Shown here: one piece after another, positions 1 through 8,091 of the stretch | How positions within the stretch are numbered: the stretch's first letter is position 1 | Layout of the letters: each line of letters begins with the position of its first letter | DNA from: Bacteroidota bacterium | GTDB taxonomy: Bacteria > Bacteroidota > Bacteroidia > Flavobacteriales_D > Crocinitomicaceae | Direction: 5' to 3' | Assembly: GCA_006226555.1 (NCBI GenBank) | Contig: SBGS01000226.1 | Span: forward strand, 1-29,837 | DNA length: 29,837 nt | Notes under the pieces: generated by a model | What the model saw: the letters and a program-made list of their open reading frames with translations, nothing else | Databases searched by the model: none | What the model was told of the DNA's origin: nothing | Program-made: the position numbers and the translations under genes

Positions 1-1731
1 GTGATTCAGAACAGTAGAAATGTTAATATGACTGCTCAAGCGAATTTCACGAACTTGTACAATAAGGTTCCACTACTAAAACGTGTGAACATGAACGGTC
101 GTACAAGTAATCCTAGAACCAATGTTCGCGGTCAGTTGAATAGTAGAGGTAATAATGTAGACGATTCCAATTCAAATAATAAGAAAGACGAGGAGGCGGA
201 TTCACCTGAGGACGAAAAGCCTGAATCAGAAATGACCAAGAAGGAGCTTCGTCAAAAGAAGAGAAAGGAACGTCGAAAAGAACGCAAGAAGAAGAGAGAA
301 GAGGCCAGAAAGAAACGTAATGGTAAAGTACATCCAGTTACAGGATTTGCTGCTCGCGTGCTAATGTCGGTTAGAAATGTTTCTGGTACCTATGCAATCA
401 CCGATGGTACACTTTTACCTGGATACAATCAGGAGTCGTCTGTACTTGGATTAAACCGATCATTTGACACGGGATTATCAGGCTTTGTTTTTGGTCAGCA
501 ACCGTACAACCTTTTTGGAAAGCAAAATGGTTACGATATCGCGACAATTGCGAATACAAATAATTGGTTGGTTCAAAATGAAAATCTGAATCGTCAGTAT
601 ACTCAGAACCATTCAGAGAACTTGAATATTCGTGCCACACTCGAACCTCTTAAGGATCTGTCAATTGAAATGACATTCACTAGGACGTATTCAAATAATA
701 GAAGTTCTTTCTACAGATGGAACGACTTAACAAGCCAGTATGAGAATCAAAGTGAAGTGAACATTTCTACGTTAACGTACTCTAATGTCTCACTCAGCTC
801 GGCATTTGCGTTGATCGGAAAAGAATACGAATCGTCAGTGTTTGATCAGCTATTGAACAATAGAAAATCAGTGTCTACTTTGTTGGGAGCAGCAAATGCG
901 AACTCCAGTGCGTTGTCATCAGGATATTACAATGGATACTCCGGCTCTCAGCAAGAGGTAGTCATAGGATCTTTCCTTACGTCGTACACGAATCGTGGTA
1001 TTAATGAGAAGAATGTTGACCCGATCAGAAACATTCCTCTTCCGAACTGGTCGGTAAATTATAATGGATTGAAGAATTTCGAGTTTATGAAGAAGTACGT
1101 TCGAAATTTCGTAATGCGTCACGCATATAGCTCCACAGTTTCAGTATCAGGAATGCAAACGAACTTGAATGCAGCATTCGATGCGAACGGTGATGCTACT
1201 GCAAGAGATTTGAACAATAACTTCATCGCAGGAATGCAGGTGCAGAATGTAGCGATCACAGAAAGATTCTCTCCACTAATCGGCTTAGATGCAACCTGGA
1301 CGATCAAAGGACAGGGATTGATCACAAAATTCGAGTATAAGAAGGATCGCTCTGCAACGCTCTCATTGAATAACAACCAGGTGACTGAAGTATTAGGAAG
1401 TGAGTGGGTCGTAGGTACTGGATATCGTTTCGGAAAAGTGAAATTGCCTTTCAAAAACATTAAGGAGAACGATCTGAACGTTAGAGTTGATGTATCATTC
1501 CGCGATAATTTGACTGTGATCAGAAAGATCGTTGAGAATACCAATCAGGCAACAGCGGGTCAGCGTGTAGTTTCAATTAAGTGTTCTGCGGATTACAATC
1601 TAACGAACAACCTTACTGTTCAGTTCTATTATGATCAGACCTTGAATACACCTCGTATCGCGACATCTTATCCAACCGGTAACTTGTCAACAGGTCTTCG
1701 TCTAAGATTTAACCTTGCCGGAGTTCAATAA
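1..1731 (+). CDS. sprA: SprA, C-terminal part (type IX secretion outer-membrane translocon), 5' end cut off
   Basis: The window begins inside this gene. 576 codons remain and the GTG at base 1 is just an in-frame codon. SprA is the very large outer-membrane beta-barrel (about 2400 residues) that forms the conduit of the type IX secretion system and is needed for gliding and surface protein export in Bacteroidota. Recognition rests on the family-like C-terminus (TGLRLRFNLAGVQ), long runs of alternating polar/hydrophobic strand-like sequence, and the segment LLPGYNQESSVLGLN followed by GFVFGQQ. Visible residues 61-109 are first acidic and then extremely Lys/Arg-rich; as I recall, SprA homologues carry a similar charged stretch. 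The stop codon overlaps the start of the next gene by one base (TAATG), so the two are probably co-transcribed. The family call is from memory of its sequence pattern and is fairly secure. Confidence 0.85.
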   Translation: MIQNSRNVNMTAQANFTNLYNKVPLLKRVNMNGRTSNPRTNVRGQLNSRGNNVDDSNSNNKKDEEADSPEDEKPESEMTKKELRQKKRKERRKERKKKREEARKKRNGKVHPVTGFAARVLMSVRNVSGTYAITDGTLLPGYNQESSVLGLNRSFDTGLSGFVFGQQPYNLFGKQNGYDIATIANTNNWLVQNENLNRQYTQNHSENLNIRATLEPLKDLSIEMTFTRTYSNNRSSFYRWNDLTSQYENQSEVNISTLTYSNVSLSSAFALIGKEYESSVFDQLLNNRKSVSTLLGAANANSSALSSGYYNGYSGSQQEVVIGSFLTSYTNRGINEKNVDPIRNIPLPNWSVNYNGLKNFEFMKKYVRNFVMRHAYSSTVSVSGMQTNLNAAFDANGDATARDLNNNFIAGMQVQNVAITERFSPLIGLDATWTIKGQGLITKFEYKKDRSATLSLNNNQVTEVLGSEWVVGTGYRFGKVKLPFKNIKENDLNVRVDVSFRDNLTVIRKIVENTNQATAGQRVVSIKCSADYNLTNNLTVQFYYDQTLNTPRIATSYPTGNLSTGLRLRFNLAGVQ

Positions 1732-2177
1732 TGATTCAATATCGCGTAGCAGAAATAGGAGATGAAGTTGGGATTCACGGTTTAATACGTGAATTGGCAG
1801 AATATGAAAGAGCTCCAGATAGCGTGATCAATACAGTTGAATCGTTACGACGTGATTTGTTCACTGATCCCATTTGCGAGGCATTTGTGGCAACTTCCGA
1901 AGAAAGTATTGTAGGATTTGCACTCTATTACGTATCATATTCCACTTGGAGGGGAAGATGTATATACCTGGAAGATCTCTACGTTAGGCCGGAATATAGA
2001 CGCCACAATATAGGGAATGAATTATTCGAACTTGTTCGAAATGAGGCGGTGAAAAGAGGCTATAAACGCATGGACTGGCAAGTTCTCGATTGGAACGAAC
2101 CGGCCATTACCTTTTATAAGAAACAGGGTGCCGAACTTGATCCTGAATGGATAAACGGACGACTATACTTTGATTAA
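1731..2177 (+). CDS. GNAT N-acetyltransferase, diamine/spermidine acetyltransferase-like
   Basis: This is a 148-residue cytoplasmic GNAT protein that should transfer acetyl from acetyl-CoA to an amine. It resembles the SSAT (diamine/spermidine N1-acetyltransferase) and thialysine acetyltransferase branch along its whole length: ELAEYERAPDSV near residue 21, VGFALYYVSYSTWRGR at 61-76, then IYLEDLYVRPEYRRHNIGN at 78-96, which contains the acetyl-CoA pyrophosphate-binding turn. The C-terminal part WNEPAITFYKKQGA (121-134) includes Tyr129, at the position of the SSAT catalytic tyrosine. The likely substrates are polyamines, thialysine or similar amines; the exact one cannot be read from sequence. 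The ATG overlaps the sprA stop by one base. Its last four bases overlap the convergent phoH gene, so there is no room for a separate terminator. Confidence 0.85.
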   Translation: MIQYRVAEIGDEVGIHGLIRELAEYERAPDSVINTVESLRRDLFTDPICEAFVATSEESIVGFALYYVSYSTWRGRCIYLEDLYVRPEYRRHNIGNELFELVRNEAVKRGYKRMDWQVLDWNEPAITFYKKQGAELDPEWINGRLYFD

Positions 2178-3499
2178 AGTAATTCGTTGGCAAGATTAGC
2201 CAACTCTGATCGCTCACCCTTTTCCAGTTTGATATGGGCAAACAGTGATTGCCCTTTTAAACGATCTACGAGATAAGCCAAACCATTACTGTTTTCATCC
2301 AAATATGGCGTGTCAATTTGATGCACATCCCCTGTGAACACGATCTTGGTATTTTCGCCGGCACGTGTAATGATCGTTTTGATCTCATGCGGAGTAAGGT
2401 TTTGAGCTTCATCAATGATGAACATAATATTTGACAAGCTACGACCTCGAATGAAGGCCAGAGGCGTGATCAGGATTTTTCCGCTCTCTTCGAGCTCACT
2501 GATCGCTTTGTGCTTTTTCTCATTCTCACCGAATTGCGATTTGATGAACTTCAGGTTATCCCATAGAGGTTCCATGTATGGACTGATCTTATCGTTAGCA
2601 TCACCCGGAAGGAAGCCGATCTCTTTATTGGATAAAGGAACAATGGGTCTTGCCAAAATGATCTGTTGATATTTCTTATTCTGTTCAAGAGCCGCGGCAA
2701 GGGCCAATAACGTTTTCCCGGTACCTGCAACGCCTTGCAAGGCCACGAGTTTTACATTATCATTCAAGAGTGCATTAAAAGCGAAAGCTTGTTCTGCATT
2801 CTTAGGTTTGATTCCATAAACGAATTCTTTCTCTACGCGCTCTATTCTGTCCAAAAAGCTGTTATAAACGGCGAGAGAGGAAGAGTTTCCATTTTTGAGT
2901 ATATAGTATCCATTTGGTGTTTTAAGATCTCCCAGAATGCCATTTTCATCTATTTGTCCTTTTGTAAATAAATGGCGGATATCATCAGATTCCACATTCT
3001 CGATCAGTTTAACACTGCTTGGTTGTATATTGTCGTTAGAAACTCTACCCGTAAGGTAATCTTCGGCTTTCAATCCGAGCGCTTTTGCCTTGATCCGAAG
3101 ATTGATATCCTTCGTTACGAGGATCACCTCTTTTGTAGAATTCAGTTCCTTCGTGTGCAAAGCCGAATTGATGATCTTATGATCATTCTTTCCCCGTGCA
3201 TAGATGTCCTCCGCATTCATTGTTCCGGGAACGCCGTCCATCGCCACTTTGAATTTGCCAAGGTCATCACCTAACGGAATCCAGTCTTGCAAACTATGAC
3301 TACCGGAAAGCTTATCAATGAAGCGGATCACTTCCCTCGCTGAGAAATTCTTTGTGTCGTTTCCGATCTTGAATTTATCCAGTTCTTCCAATACTGTAAT
3401 GGGTACAACCACATCGTTATTACCAAAGTTGGTGATAGATTGGTGGTCGTGAAGCAGAACGGAAGTGTCTAGAACGAAGATTTTTTTCTTTTTAGGCAT
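2174..3499 (-). CDS. phoH: PhoH family protein: PIN domain plus PhoH ATPase
   Basis: This 441-residue protein combines an N-terminal PIN nuclease-like domain (about 6-145) with a C-terminal PhoH P-loop ATPase (about 230-440), the PhoH2/YlaK arrangement. PIN residues visible are Asp11 in FVLDTSVLLH, Glu38/Glu39 in the VLEELDKFK segment, Asp106, and Asp131 in LVTKDINLR. The ATPase has Walker A GVAGTGKT at 256-263, Walker B MFIIDEAQN at 359-367 and the motif VFTGDVHQID near 387-396. PhoH2 proteins studied elsewhere have been linked to ATP-dependent RNA unwinding and cleavage; the role here is inferred. The N-terminal MPKKKK is strongly basic. It lies last in a minus-strand group behind three envelope genes, after a 131-base gap that may hold its own promoter. 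Its stop overlaps the GNAT gene by four bases. Length and domain order are normal for the family. Confidence 0.93.
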   Translation of the reverse strand: MPKKKKIFVLDTSVLLHDHQSITNFGNNDVVVPITVLEELDKFKIGNDTKNFSAREVIRFIDKLSGSHSLQDWIPLGDDLGKFKVAMDGVPGTMNAEDIYARGKNDHKIINSALHTKELNSTKEVILVTKDINLRIKAKALGLKAEDYLTGRVSNDNIQPSSVKLIENVESDDIRHLFTKGQIDENGILGDLKTPNGYYILKNGNSSSLAVYNSFLDRIERVEKEFVYGIKPKNAEQAFAFNALLNDNVKLVALQGVAGTGKTLLALAAALEQNKKYQQIILARPIVPLSNKEIGFLPGDANDKISPYMEPLWDNLKFIKSQFGENEKKHKAISELEESGKILITPLAFIRGRSLSNIMFIIDEAQNLTPHEIKTIITRAGENTKIVFTGDVHQIDTPYLDENSNGLAYLVDRLKGQSLFAHIKLEKGERSELANLANELL

Positions 3500-3553
3500 G
3501 CGGTTGGTTTTCCAAGAAAGATAGTTTTAATTCTTTCAGAAAAACGATTTTTA

Positions 3554-3567
3554 ATAAGCATACTTAT
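3554..3567. repeat. Short inverted repeat upstream of phoH
   Basis: The sequence ATAAG-CATA-CTTAT is a perfect 5-bp inverted repeat with a 4-base centre. It sits 55-68 bases upstream of the phoH start in the 131-base gap between phoH and the 450-residue envelope gene. The gap holds no gene. It also contains a near match to a -7 promoter element on the minus strand (TATCTTTC at 3523-3516, one base off TAnnTTTG). The repeat could be an operator, but a repeat this short can easily occur by chance in AT-rich DNA. Confidence 0.25.
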
Positions 3568-3630
3568 CTACATTTTGATGTGTAAAGACAAAAGTTTTAT
3601 GTTTTGTTTTGGCACGTGGGTCCTGCTCAT

Positions 3631-4983
3631 TTATTGACCCGCAGCAGGTATGTAATCCTTGATGTAGTTACTCAAAGGAACTTTTATTCGACCATAAACT
3701 GCCTTCGCTTTTGTAGAATCGATCAGTCCTTCTATACGTGAATAATTGTGACGTATAAAAACCTGATTAACGGTGTCCTGAATAAGTTTTGGGGTATATG
3801 AGCTTGTATGTAATTGAAGGTTATTCATGCCTTTCTTCAAATGAAGTGGGGGAGAAAAGATAAATCTGTACCTATCCTGGTCTTCGGTTAAGAGACCTTT
3901 AGAAATAAGCTTGTAAAGAAATTGATCCCGGTATTGGTTCGTACTCATATAAATACTGTAGCCGGGAACCTTTACGTTTCGACTTTTCTGTACTTCCGTA
4001 ACATTGAAATCTTCATCTAGCTCTGATTCTATAAAGAATTCTTTTGAAACATGGTATCCCCCCTGTCTGACTGCAATGTCTCCTTCCCATGCTTTTAAAA
4101 ATTCAGAAACCGGAAAATGTATCTTGCGTCCAATTCGGGAGACTAGTTTATAGAACGGATCATTTGGATCATTTTTAAGACGAGATATATCAAGATGTAA
4201 ATTGATCAGATTGCTGGTAAACTCCTGTTGTTCATAGGATGGACCTCCTTCATTTTTTAAACTGAACCATAGGGTATCAGTTGAATGCACGATCGTCTCA
4301 AAATAAGCATTAGTTGAATCGTTAGTCATAGAGAGACTTACGGATTCGACACCATATTCGGTGAGCTCAGGGAACTTTAACTGTATAATAGTTCCAGAAC
4401 GCATATAAATAGAGCTGTTCAGGAAGTCCCTCCATTTGGGCGGAATTTCATTTAATTGTGCCTCCGTCACTCCCTTTATGAGCTTATTGTAATTATTCCC
4501 ATTGTAGAGCAGAAACCAATCGTCACCGTAGGTAGCATAGATCGATCTGTTTGGGTCATAATACGTTTTTAGATCGGCAATTACAGTGTCTCGGAGTGAA
4601 CTCAGAACTTTTATCTTCTCTAAACCAAGTCTTAGCTTGCTGCTATCGGAAACGAAACACATGACACCGATATCCTGCAAAGCCCAATCAGTTTGATTCA
4701 AAAAGAAAAAAGCAGGTTTCTGGAGATCTAGTCCATATGTTTTGCTTTGACTCAGAATAAATTCGTGAGACAGAAACTCCCTCATGGGAGTTTTGTAATA
4801 ATACATAGTACCCTGCAGAGATCTGGAGAGATCCAGCACATTGGTTTTTCCAATAATATCCGCTTCAGGTAAACGATCGAAAAATCGTGGAGGTAGTTTT
4901 TCTTCGGTCCTCCAAGGCTTGAAAATTAGTACCAGTATGAATAAGATCGCAAGAAGTACGATCAGACCGAATTTTTTCGCCAT
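3631..4983 (-). CDS. Hypothetical membrane-anchored protein (DUF4836/DUF3352-like)
   Basis: This 450-residue protein starts with MAKK and one hydrophobic helix (about 5-21), which probably anchors it in the inner membrane with the rest in the periplasm. The body is mixed alpha/beta with no catalytic motif that I can recognise. RLPEADIIGKTNVLDLS (38-54) resembles the opening of DUF4836/DUF3352-type repeats (Leu-Pro, Ala, then a strand and an L/S helix), and the EFLKAWEGDIAVRQGG segment in the middle resembles the part of those proteins that follows. It appears related to the product of the gene directly upstream. That gene's TAA is followed immediately by this ATG with no gap, so translation is probably coupled. 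The family link is by eye only; the function is unknown. Confidence 0.72.
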   Translation of the reverse strand: MAKKFGLIVLLAILFILVLIFKPWRTEEKLPPRFFDRLPEADIIGKTNVLDLSRSLQGTMYYYKTPMREFLSHEFILSQSKTYGLDLQKPAFFFLNQTDWALQDIGVMCFVSDSSKLRLGLEKIKVLSSLRDTVIADLKTYYDPNRSIYATYGDDWFLLYNGNNYNKLIKGVTEAQLNEIPPKWRDFLNSSIYMRSGTIIQLKFPELTEYGVESVSLSMTNDSTNAYFETIVHSTDTLWFSLKNEGGPSYEQQEFTSNLINLHLDISRLKNDPNDPFYKLVSRIGRKIHFPVSEFLKAWEGDIAVRQGGYHVSKEFFIESELDEDFNVTEVQKSRNVKVPGYSIYMSTNQYRDQFLYKLISKGLLTEDQDRYRFIFSPPLHLKKGMNNLQLHTSSYTPKLIQDTVNQVFIRHNYSRIEGLIDSTKAKAVYGRIKVPLSNYIKDYIPAAGQ

Positions 4984-6846
4984 TTATTTCGAGATCACGT
5001 AAATGCTATTGATCAAGTCAAGAATATATCTTCCGGAATCATTCATGTCTGCCTCGTAGGAATAGTTGAGGTCAAAAGAAGTACCTGTAGGTGTAGTCTT
5101 TGATGAAGTGATTTCCACGATCCCGTTCTTCCCTCTAACAACATCGATCACATTGTTTTCTCTCTCCGAGAAAAGTTCTTTTGGCAGTTTAGCGATAGCA
5201 TCATCAAGGTCGATCCTACCATAGAGAGCTCCACTCTTTTTTGCTTCTTTTATGACTGATTTTTCAATCATATTCGAAGGATACCCGTTACTGTAGTTTT
5301 CGGCGAAATCGCTGTCATTAGTTAGCAGTAAAAGATCGTTCTTTAATATCAGGTAAACCGGAGCAGCATTGAGAATGGCATTTTCGATTATCCAAAAATC
5401 GTCCTTACGTGTCATTTCCATATTGAGCTTGGTCATTCTTTTCAGAATTCTTTCAATAAGGTCTGTTCTATCTGTGGTAAACCCAACTGTAAATAGTGGC
5501 ATATCCTCTTCAGCCTCTAATTCTTGCTCCGTATACTCAAATGTTTCTTCGTTGAAATCAAAAATGATCTTCTTGGTTTTGATCTTTTTGATATCCGAGT
5601 ATGTACCAAACATACTTCCTTTGTATGCTCCAAATACTGCGGATTCATCCAACAAGATATCCAAAAGCTCCATGATCATAAGATCAGAGGCTACGTTCAT
5701 GTCATCAGATTTCTCAAGAATTGGGACCAATATATTGTAGGTTTCTCTATAGGCCCGAAGCATGTCAATGTTGTAAGTGAAAAAGGCTGAAGCGTCCTTA
5801 GGTAAGTATTTTACAATATGCTTATCAAATTTGGACCGTGTCATTTCGGAATAAATACTGCCAAGCTCTTCACTGTATTGCATATCAATATGGAAACCGA
5901 CATTACCCGGGCTTAATCTGAGATCCCCTAAGATCATATTATCCTCATAGAGCTCCTTTACATCATAGAATAGTGTTGGGTACAGACTTCTCATATACCA
6001 GAACTCGTCATCCGTTTCGATCCTTCTGGAATTATCACTGAACAAAATTGCTTCCGAACTATGTGTCAATTGTTGTTTAAATTCCGGTGAGATACTCAAA
6101 AGGTTTTTTCCTTCCTCGAAAAGTTCTTTGCTAAAGCTGCGAATAAAACTTTCCTGTAGTGCAAAATCTACAGAATCTCTTAATTCATAATATGTCTTTT
6201 GATCAGGATCCTCATCTGCAACCGGTAAATAATTGTTTTCAGGATTAACCGTGTTCTCTCCTGTTTCCATGTCAGGAGAAACATTTTCGTCTTGTGTTTC
6301 AACCTGATTGAATAATTCCTGGAAATCTTCATTGTACCATGGGTAATCATTTCCTCTTGCGTACCAGATTGAATCAGTGATCTCATCAACCAATCTCATC
6401 GTAGGTGCAATTCGAAACAGGATTCCGTTGTCTCCTTTGATAGCGATCCTATTAAAATAGGATACATACAACTCTACCCCGGAATAAGGACTTTCAACCG
6501 GTGTAAAATCATCGAATGTTTCGAACAACTGATCTTTATTGGCGATGCCGAACGTGAAGCCATTGACAGTGTACTTTTCTCCTTTACCATTAAAAACATT
6601 CAGTTTTTGGTCGAAATCAATCCCGGAATCTTTGATCGTTTTTCCACTGGTAGAGCCATCAAACAACTCCTGCTGGAGCTCTTCCATGAATTCATATTGA
6701 ACCAGATCATCCAGCGAGATCTGCTGAAGTAGATTGATATTATTGAGTGTAAATACAGTTACAGCTTGTCTAGGTACCAGATCTTCAGAACGTTGAGCAA
6801 ACAAAGACAGAGTAGTGAATAGGAAAATTCCGGATATGCTTTTCAT
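4984..6846 (-). CDS. Hypothetical exported protein with two related halves (DUF4836/DUF3352-like)
   Basis: This is a 620-residue protein with a short signal peptide (about 1-18, ending SLFAQ), so it is probably periplasmic or on the cell surface. It looks duplicated: LVPRQAVTVFTLNNINLL (23-40) and YLPKDASAFFTYNIDMLR (347-364) open two similar halves with the pattern Pro-x-x-Ala-x-x-x-Phe-Thr-x-Asn-x-x-x-Leu. This pattern is typical of DUF4836/DUF3352-type proteins. A low-complexity acidic linker (about 183-216, rich in Glu, Asp and Asn) lies between them. No catalytic residues are evident. It is preceded by a lipoprotein gene 43 bases away and followed with no gap by the related 450-residue protein. 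The three probably act together in the cell envelope, but the role is unknown. Confidence 0.75.
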   Translation of the reverse strand: MKSISGIFLFTTLSLFAQRSEDLVPRQAVTVFTLNNINLLQQISLDDLVQYEFMEELQQELFDGSTSGKTIKDSGIDFDQKLNVFNGKGEKYTVNGFTFGIANKDQLFETFDDFTPVESPYSGVELYVSYFNRIAIKGDNGILFRIAPTMRLVDEITDSIWYARGNDYPWYNEDFQELFNQVETQDENVSPDMETGENTVNPENNYLPVADEDPDQKTYYELRDSVDFALQESFIRSFSKELFEEGKNLLSISPEFKQQLTHSSEAILFSDNSRRIETDDEFWYMRSLYPTLFYDVKELYEDNMILGDLRLSPGNVGFHIDMQYSEELGSIYSEMTRSKFDKHIVKYLPKDASAFFTYNIDMLRAYRETYNILVPILEKSDDMNVASDLMIMELLDILLDESAVFGAYKGSMFGTYSDIKKIKTKKIIFDFNEETFEYTEQELEAEEDMPLFTVGFTTDRTDLIERILKRMTKLNMEMTRKDDFWIIENAILNAAPVYLILKNDLLLLTNDSDFAENYSNGYPSNMIEKSVIKEAKKSGALYGRIDLDDAIAKLPKELFSERENNVIDVVRGKNGIVEITSSKTTPTGTSFDLNYSYEADMNDSGRYILDLINSIYVISK

Positions 6847-6889
6847 GGATGAAATAATTCAGTTCAAAGGTACAAAAATCTACAATCCA

Positions 6890-7561
6890 TCAAGGGATGA
6901 GCTGAATTGTGTTGTCTAGAAGATTCGGGTTTTGCATCAATGAATAAGGATCAGTGCGAAGCAGTACTGCACGCTTGTTTTTCGAAAGCATTGCCAGCTC
7001 ATTTGAATACTCGGAAATTTCCTTGCTAAATCTCGTAATGGCGGTGTAAGATCCTGTCTTAAGCAATTCACGATCTGCTTCGTCAAGTTGTTTGGATTGT
7101 TTAAAATTGAGTTGTGGAATTGATCGTTTTAAAACGTTATTCTCAAAACTAACCCAGTTATAGTCAATTTGATTCAAGGGCTTGTCACCGCTCTCCATTT
7201 TTATCACTGCTTTGACACCATTTTGAAGTGCTTCAAGAGAAGTAAAGTCAAAGCTTAACTTCAGAATGAAATCTGTATAATTTGCATCCACCACAACCTG
7301 GGTGATACCTTGTTGCATGCGTAATTCTTTGGCAATTTTGTCAATTCTCTCCTGAATTTCTTCGATTGAAGGAACTTTCTTTCCGTCCAGGCTGTCCAGT
7401 GCAAGAATTGAATTCACCTTTACCTTTGAGGAGCTCAGGTTGATATTGTACTTAAAGGTGCCGCTTCCATCAGGATTCAGAGTAAGATCATCAATGATCT
7501 CTATGCAACTGCTAAGTCCAAAGAGCAGTGTGATCAGATATAGAACTAGTTTTGTTTTCAT
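6890..7561 (-). CDS. Small lipoprotein of unknown function
   Basis: This is a 223-residue lipoprotein: a basic, hydrophobic signal ends in the lipobox LFGLSSC, with Cys19 as the lipidation site. The mature start IEIIDDLTLNPDGSGTFKYN has the hydrophobic/charged/Asp-Gly-Ser-Gly pattern seen in several small lipoproteins with a beta-rich domain (LppM/DUF3153-like, a loose resemblance only). A helix rich in Glu, Lys and Arg (about 66-85) follows. It is first in a minus-strand group with the two DUF4836-like proteins and possibly phoH. A perfect -7 promoter element lies just upstream at 7585-7578. It diverges from the RidA-family gene across a 93-base gap. I do not recognise a defined function. 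Confidence 0.75.
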   Translation of the reverse strand: MKTKLVLYLITLLFGLSSCIEIIDDLTLNPDGSGTFKYNINLSSSKVKVNSILALDSLDGKKVPSIEEIQERIDKIAKELRMQQGITQVVVDANYTDFILKLSFDFTSLEALQNGVKAVIKMESGDKPLNQIDYNWVSFENNVLKRSIPQLNFKQSKQLDEADRELLKTGSYTAITRFSKEISEYSNELAMLSKNKRAVLLRTDPYSLMQNPNLLDNTIQLIP

Positions 7562-7577
7562 CGTTGAAACTATGGAG

Positions 7578-7585
7578 CAAATTTA
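7578..7585 (-). promoter_or_regulatory. Putative -7 promoter element for the lipoprotein operon
   Basis: On the minus strand this reads TAAATTTG, a full match to the Bacteroidota -7 consensus TAnnTTTG. It would start transcription near 7571, leaving a leader of about 10 bases before the lipoprotein ATG at 7561. I see no clear -33 TTTG element at the usual spacing, so this is a candidate only. The same eight bases occur before actA. Confidence 0.5.
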
Positions 7586-7654
7586 GTACCATTCTCTGAG
7601 TAAGTTGCTTCTATTTTCGGCTAATAACGAGTATATTCGCAAAAAAAAGTTAAG

Positions 7655-8089
7655 ATGGCTGAAGAAAGCAGAATCTCTACGAACAAAGCACCTAAACCTG
7701 TTGGCCTGTATCCGCACGCCAGAAGAGTTGGAAATCTATTGTTTTTAAGCGGAGTTGGACCGCGTGTAGCCGGCTCTGACGACATTGATTCTGCAGTTCC
7801 CGGTTTGAAATTAGACAAGAATGGGAATTTCATTGAGTTTGACTTCGCAGCGCAGTGCAGAAGCGTTTTTGAAAACGTACGTACGATCCTGGAGGAATCA
7901 GGTTCTTCATGGGAAAACCTGGTAGATGTTACTGTTTTTCTGGTTAATATGAAGCGAGATTTCAGAGTTTATAATGAGATCTATGCGGAATACTTCAAGG
8001 ATAACCTTCCATGTAGGACTACGGTAGAGATCAATTCTCTTCCGACACCGATAGCCATTGAATTAAAATGTATTGCAACAATTGACTGA
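7655..8089 (+). CDS. RidA-family protein, possibly 2-aminomuconate deaminase-like
   Basis: This 144-residue protein belongs to the RidA (YjgF/YER057c/UK114) family of imine/enamine deaminases. Arg121 in LPCRTTVEI and Glu136 in IAIELKCIA match the family's catalytic Arg and Glu. It differs from plain RidA by an N-terminal APKPVGLYPHARRVGN segment and an insert of about 20 residues after LSGVGPRVAG. Both features resemble 2-aminomuconate deaminase (AmnD), an enzyme of the kynurenine/3-hydroxyanthranilate breakdown route. No other kynurenine-pathway gene is present, so a general RidA-like role in clearing reactive enamines is equally possible. It is first of three tightly packed plus-strand genes. 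A near -7 element (TATTTTCG at 7612-7619, one mismatch) lies 36 bases upstream of the ATG. Confidence 0.85.
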   Translation: MAEESRISTNKAPKPVGLYPHARRVGNLLFLSGVGPRVAGSDDIDSAVPGLKLDKNGNFIEFDFAAQCRSVFENVRTILEESGSSWENLVDVTVFLVNMKRDFRVYNEIYAEYFKDNLPCRTTVEINSLPTPIAIELKCIATID

Positions 8090-8091
8090 TT

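Noticed and set aside
1119..1544. Open frame of 141 codons on the minus strand inside sprA
   Set aside because: It is antisense to the clear SprA coding frame, has no recognisable domain and has no start context. It is a shadow of the real gene.
3618..3648. Inverted repeats near the end of the 450-residue envelope gene, considered as a terminator
   Set aside because: GGGTC/GACCC and CCTGCT/AGCAGG can pair in different ways, the loops are long and there is no T-run on the minus strand.
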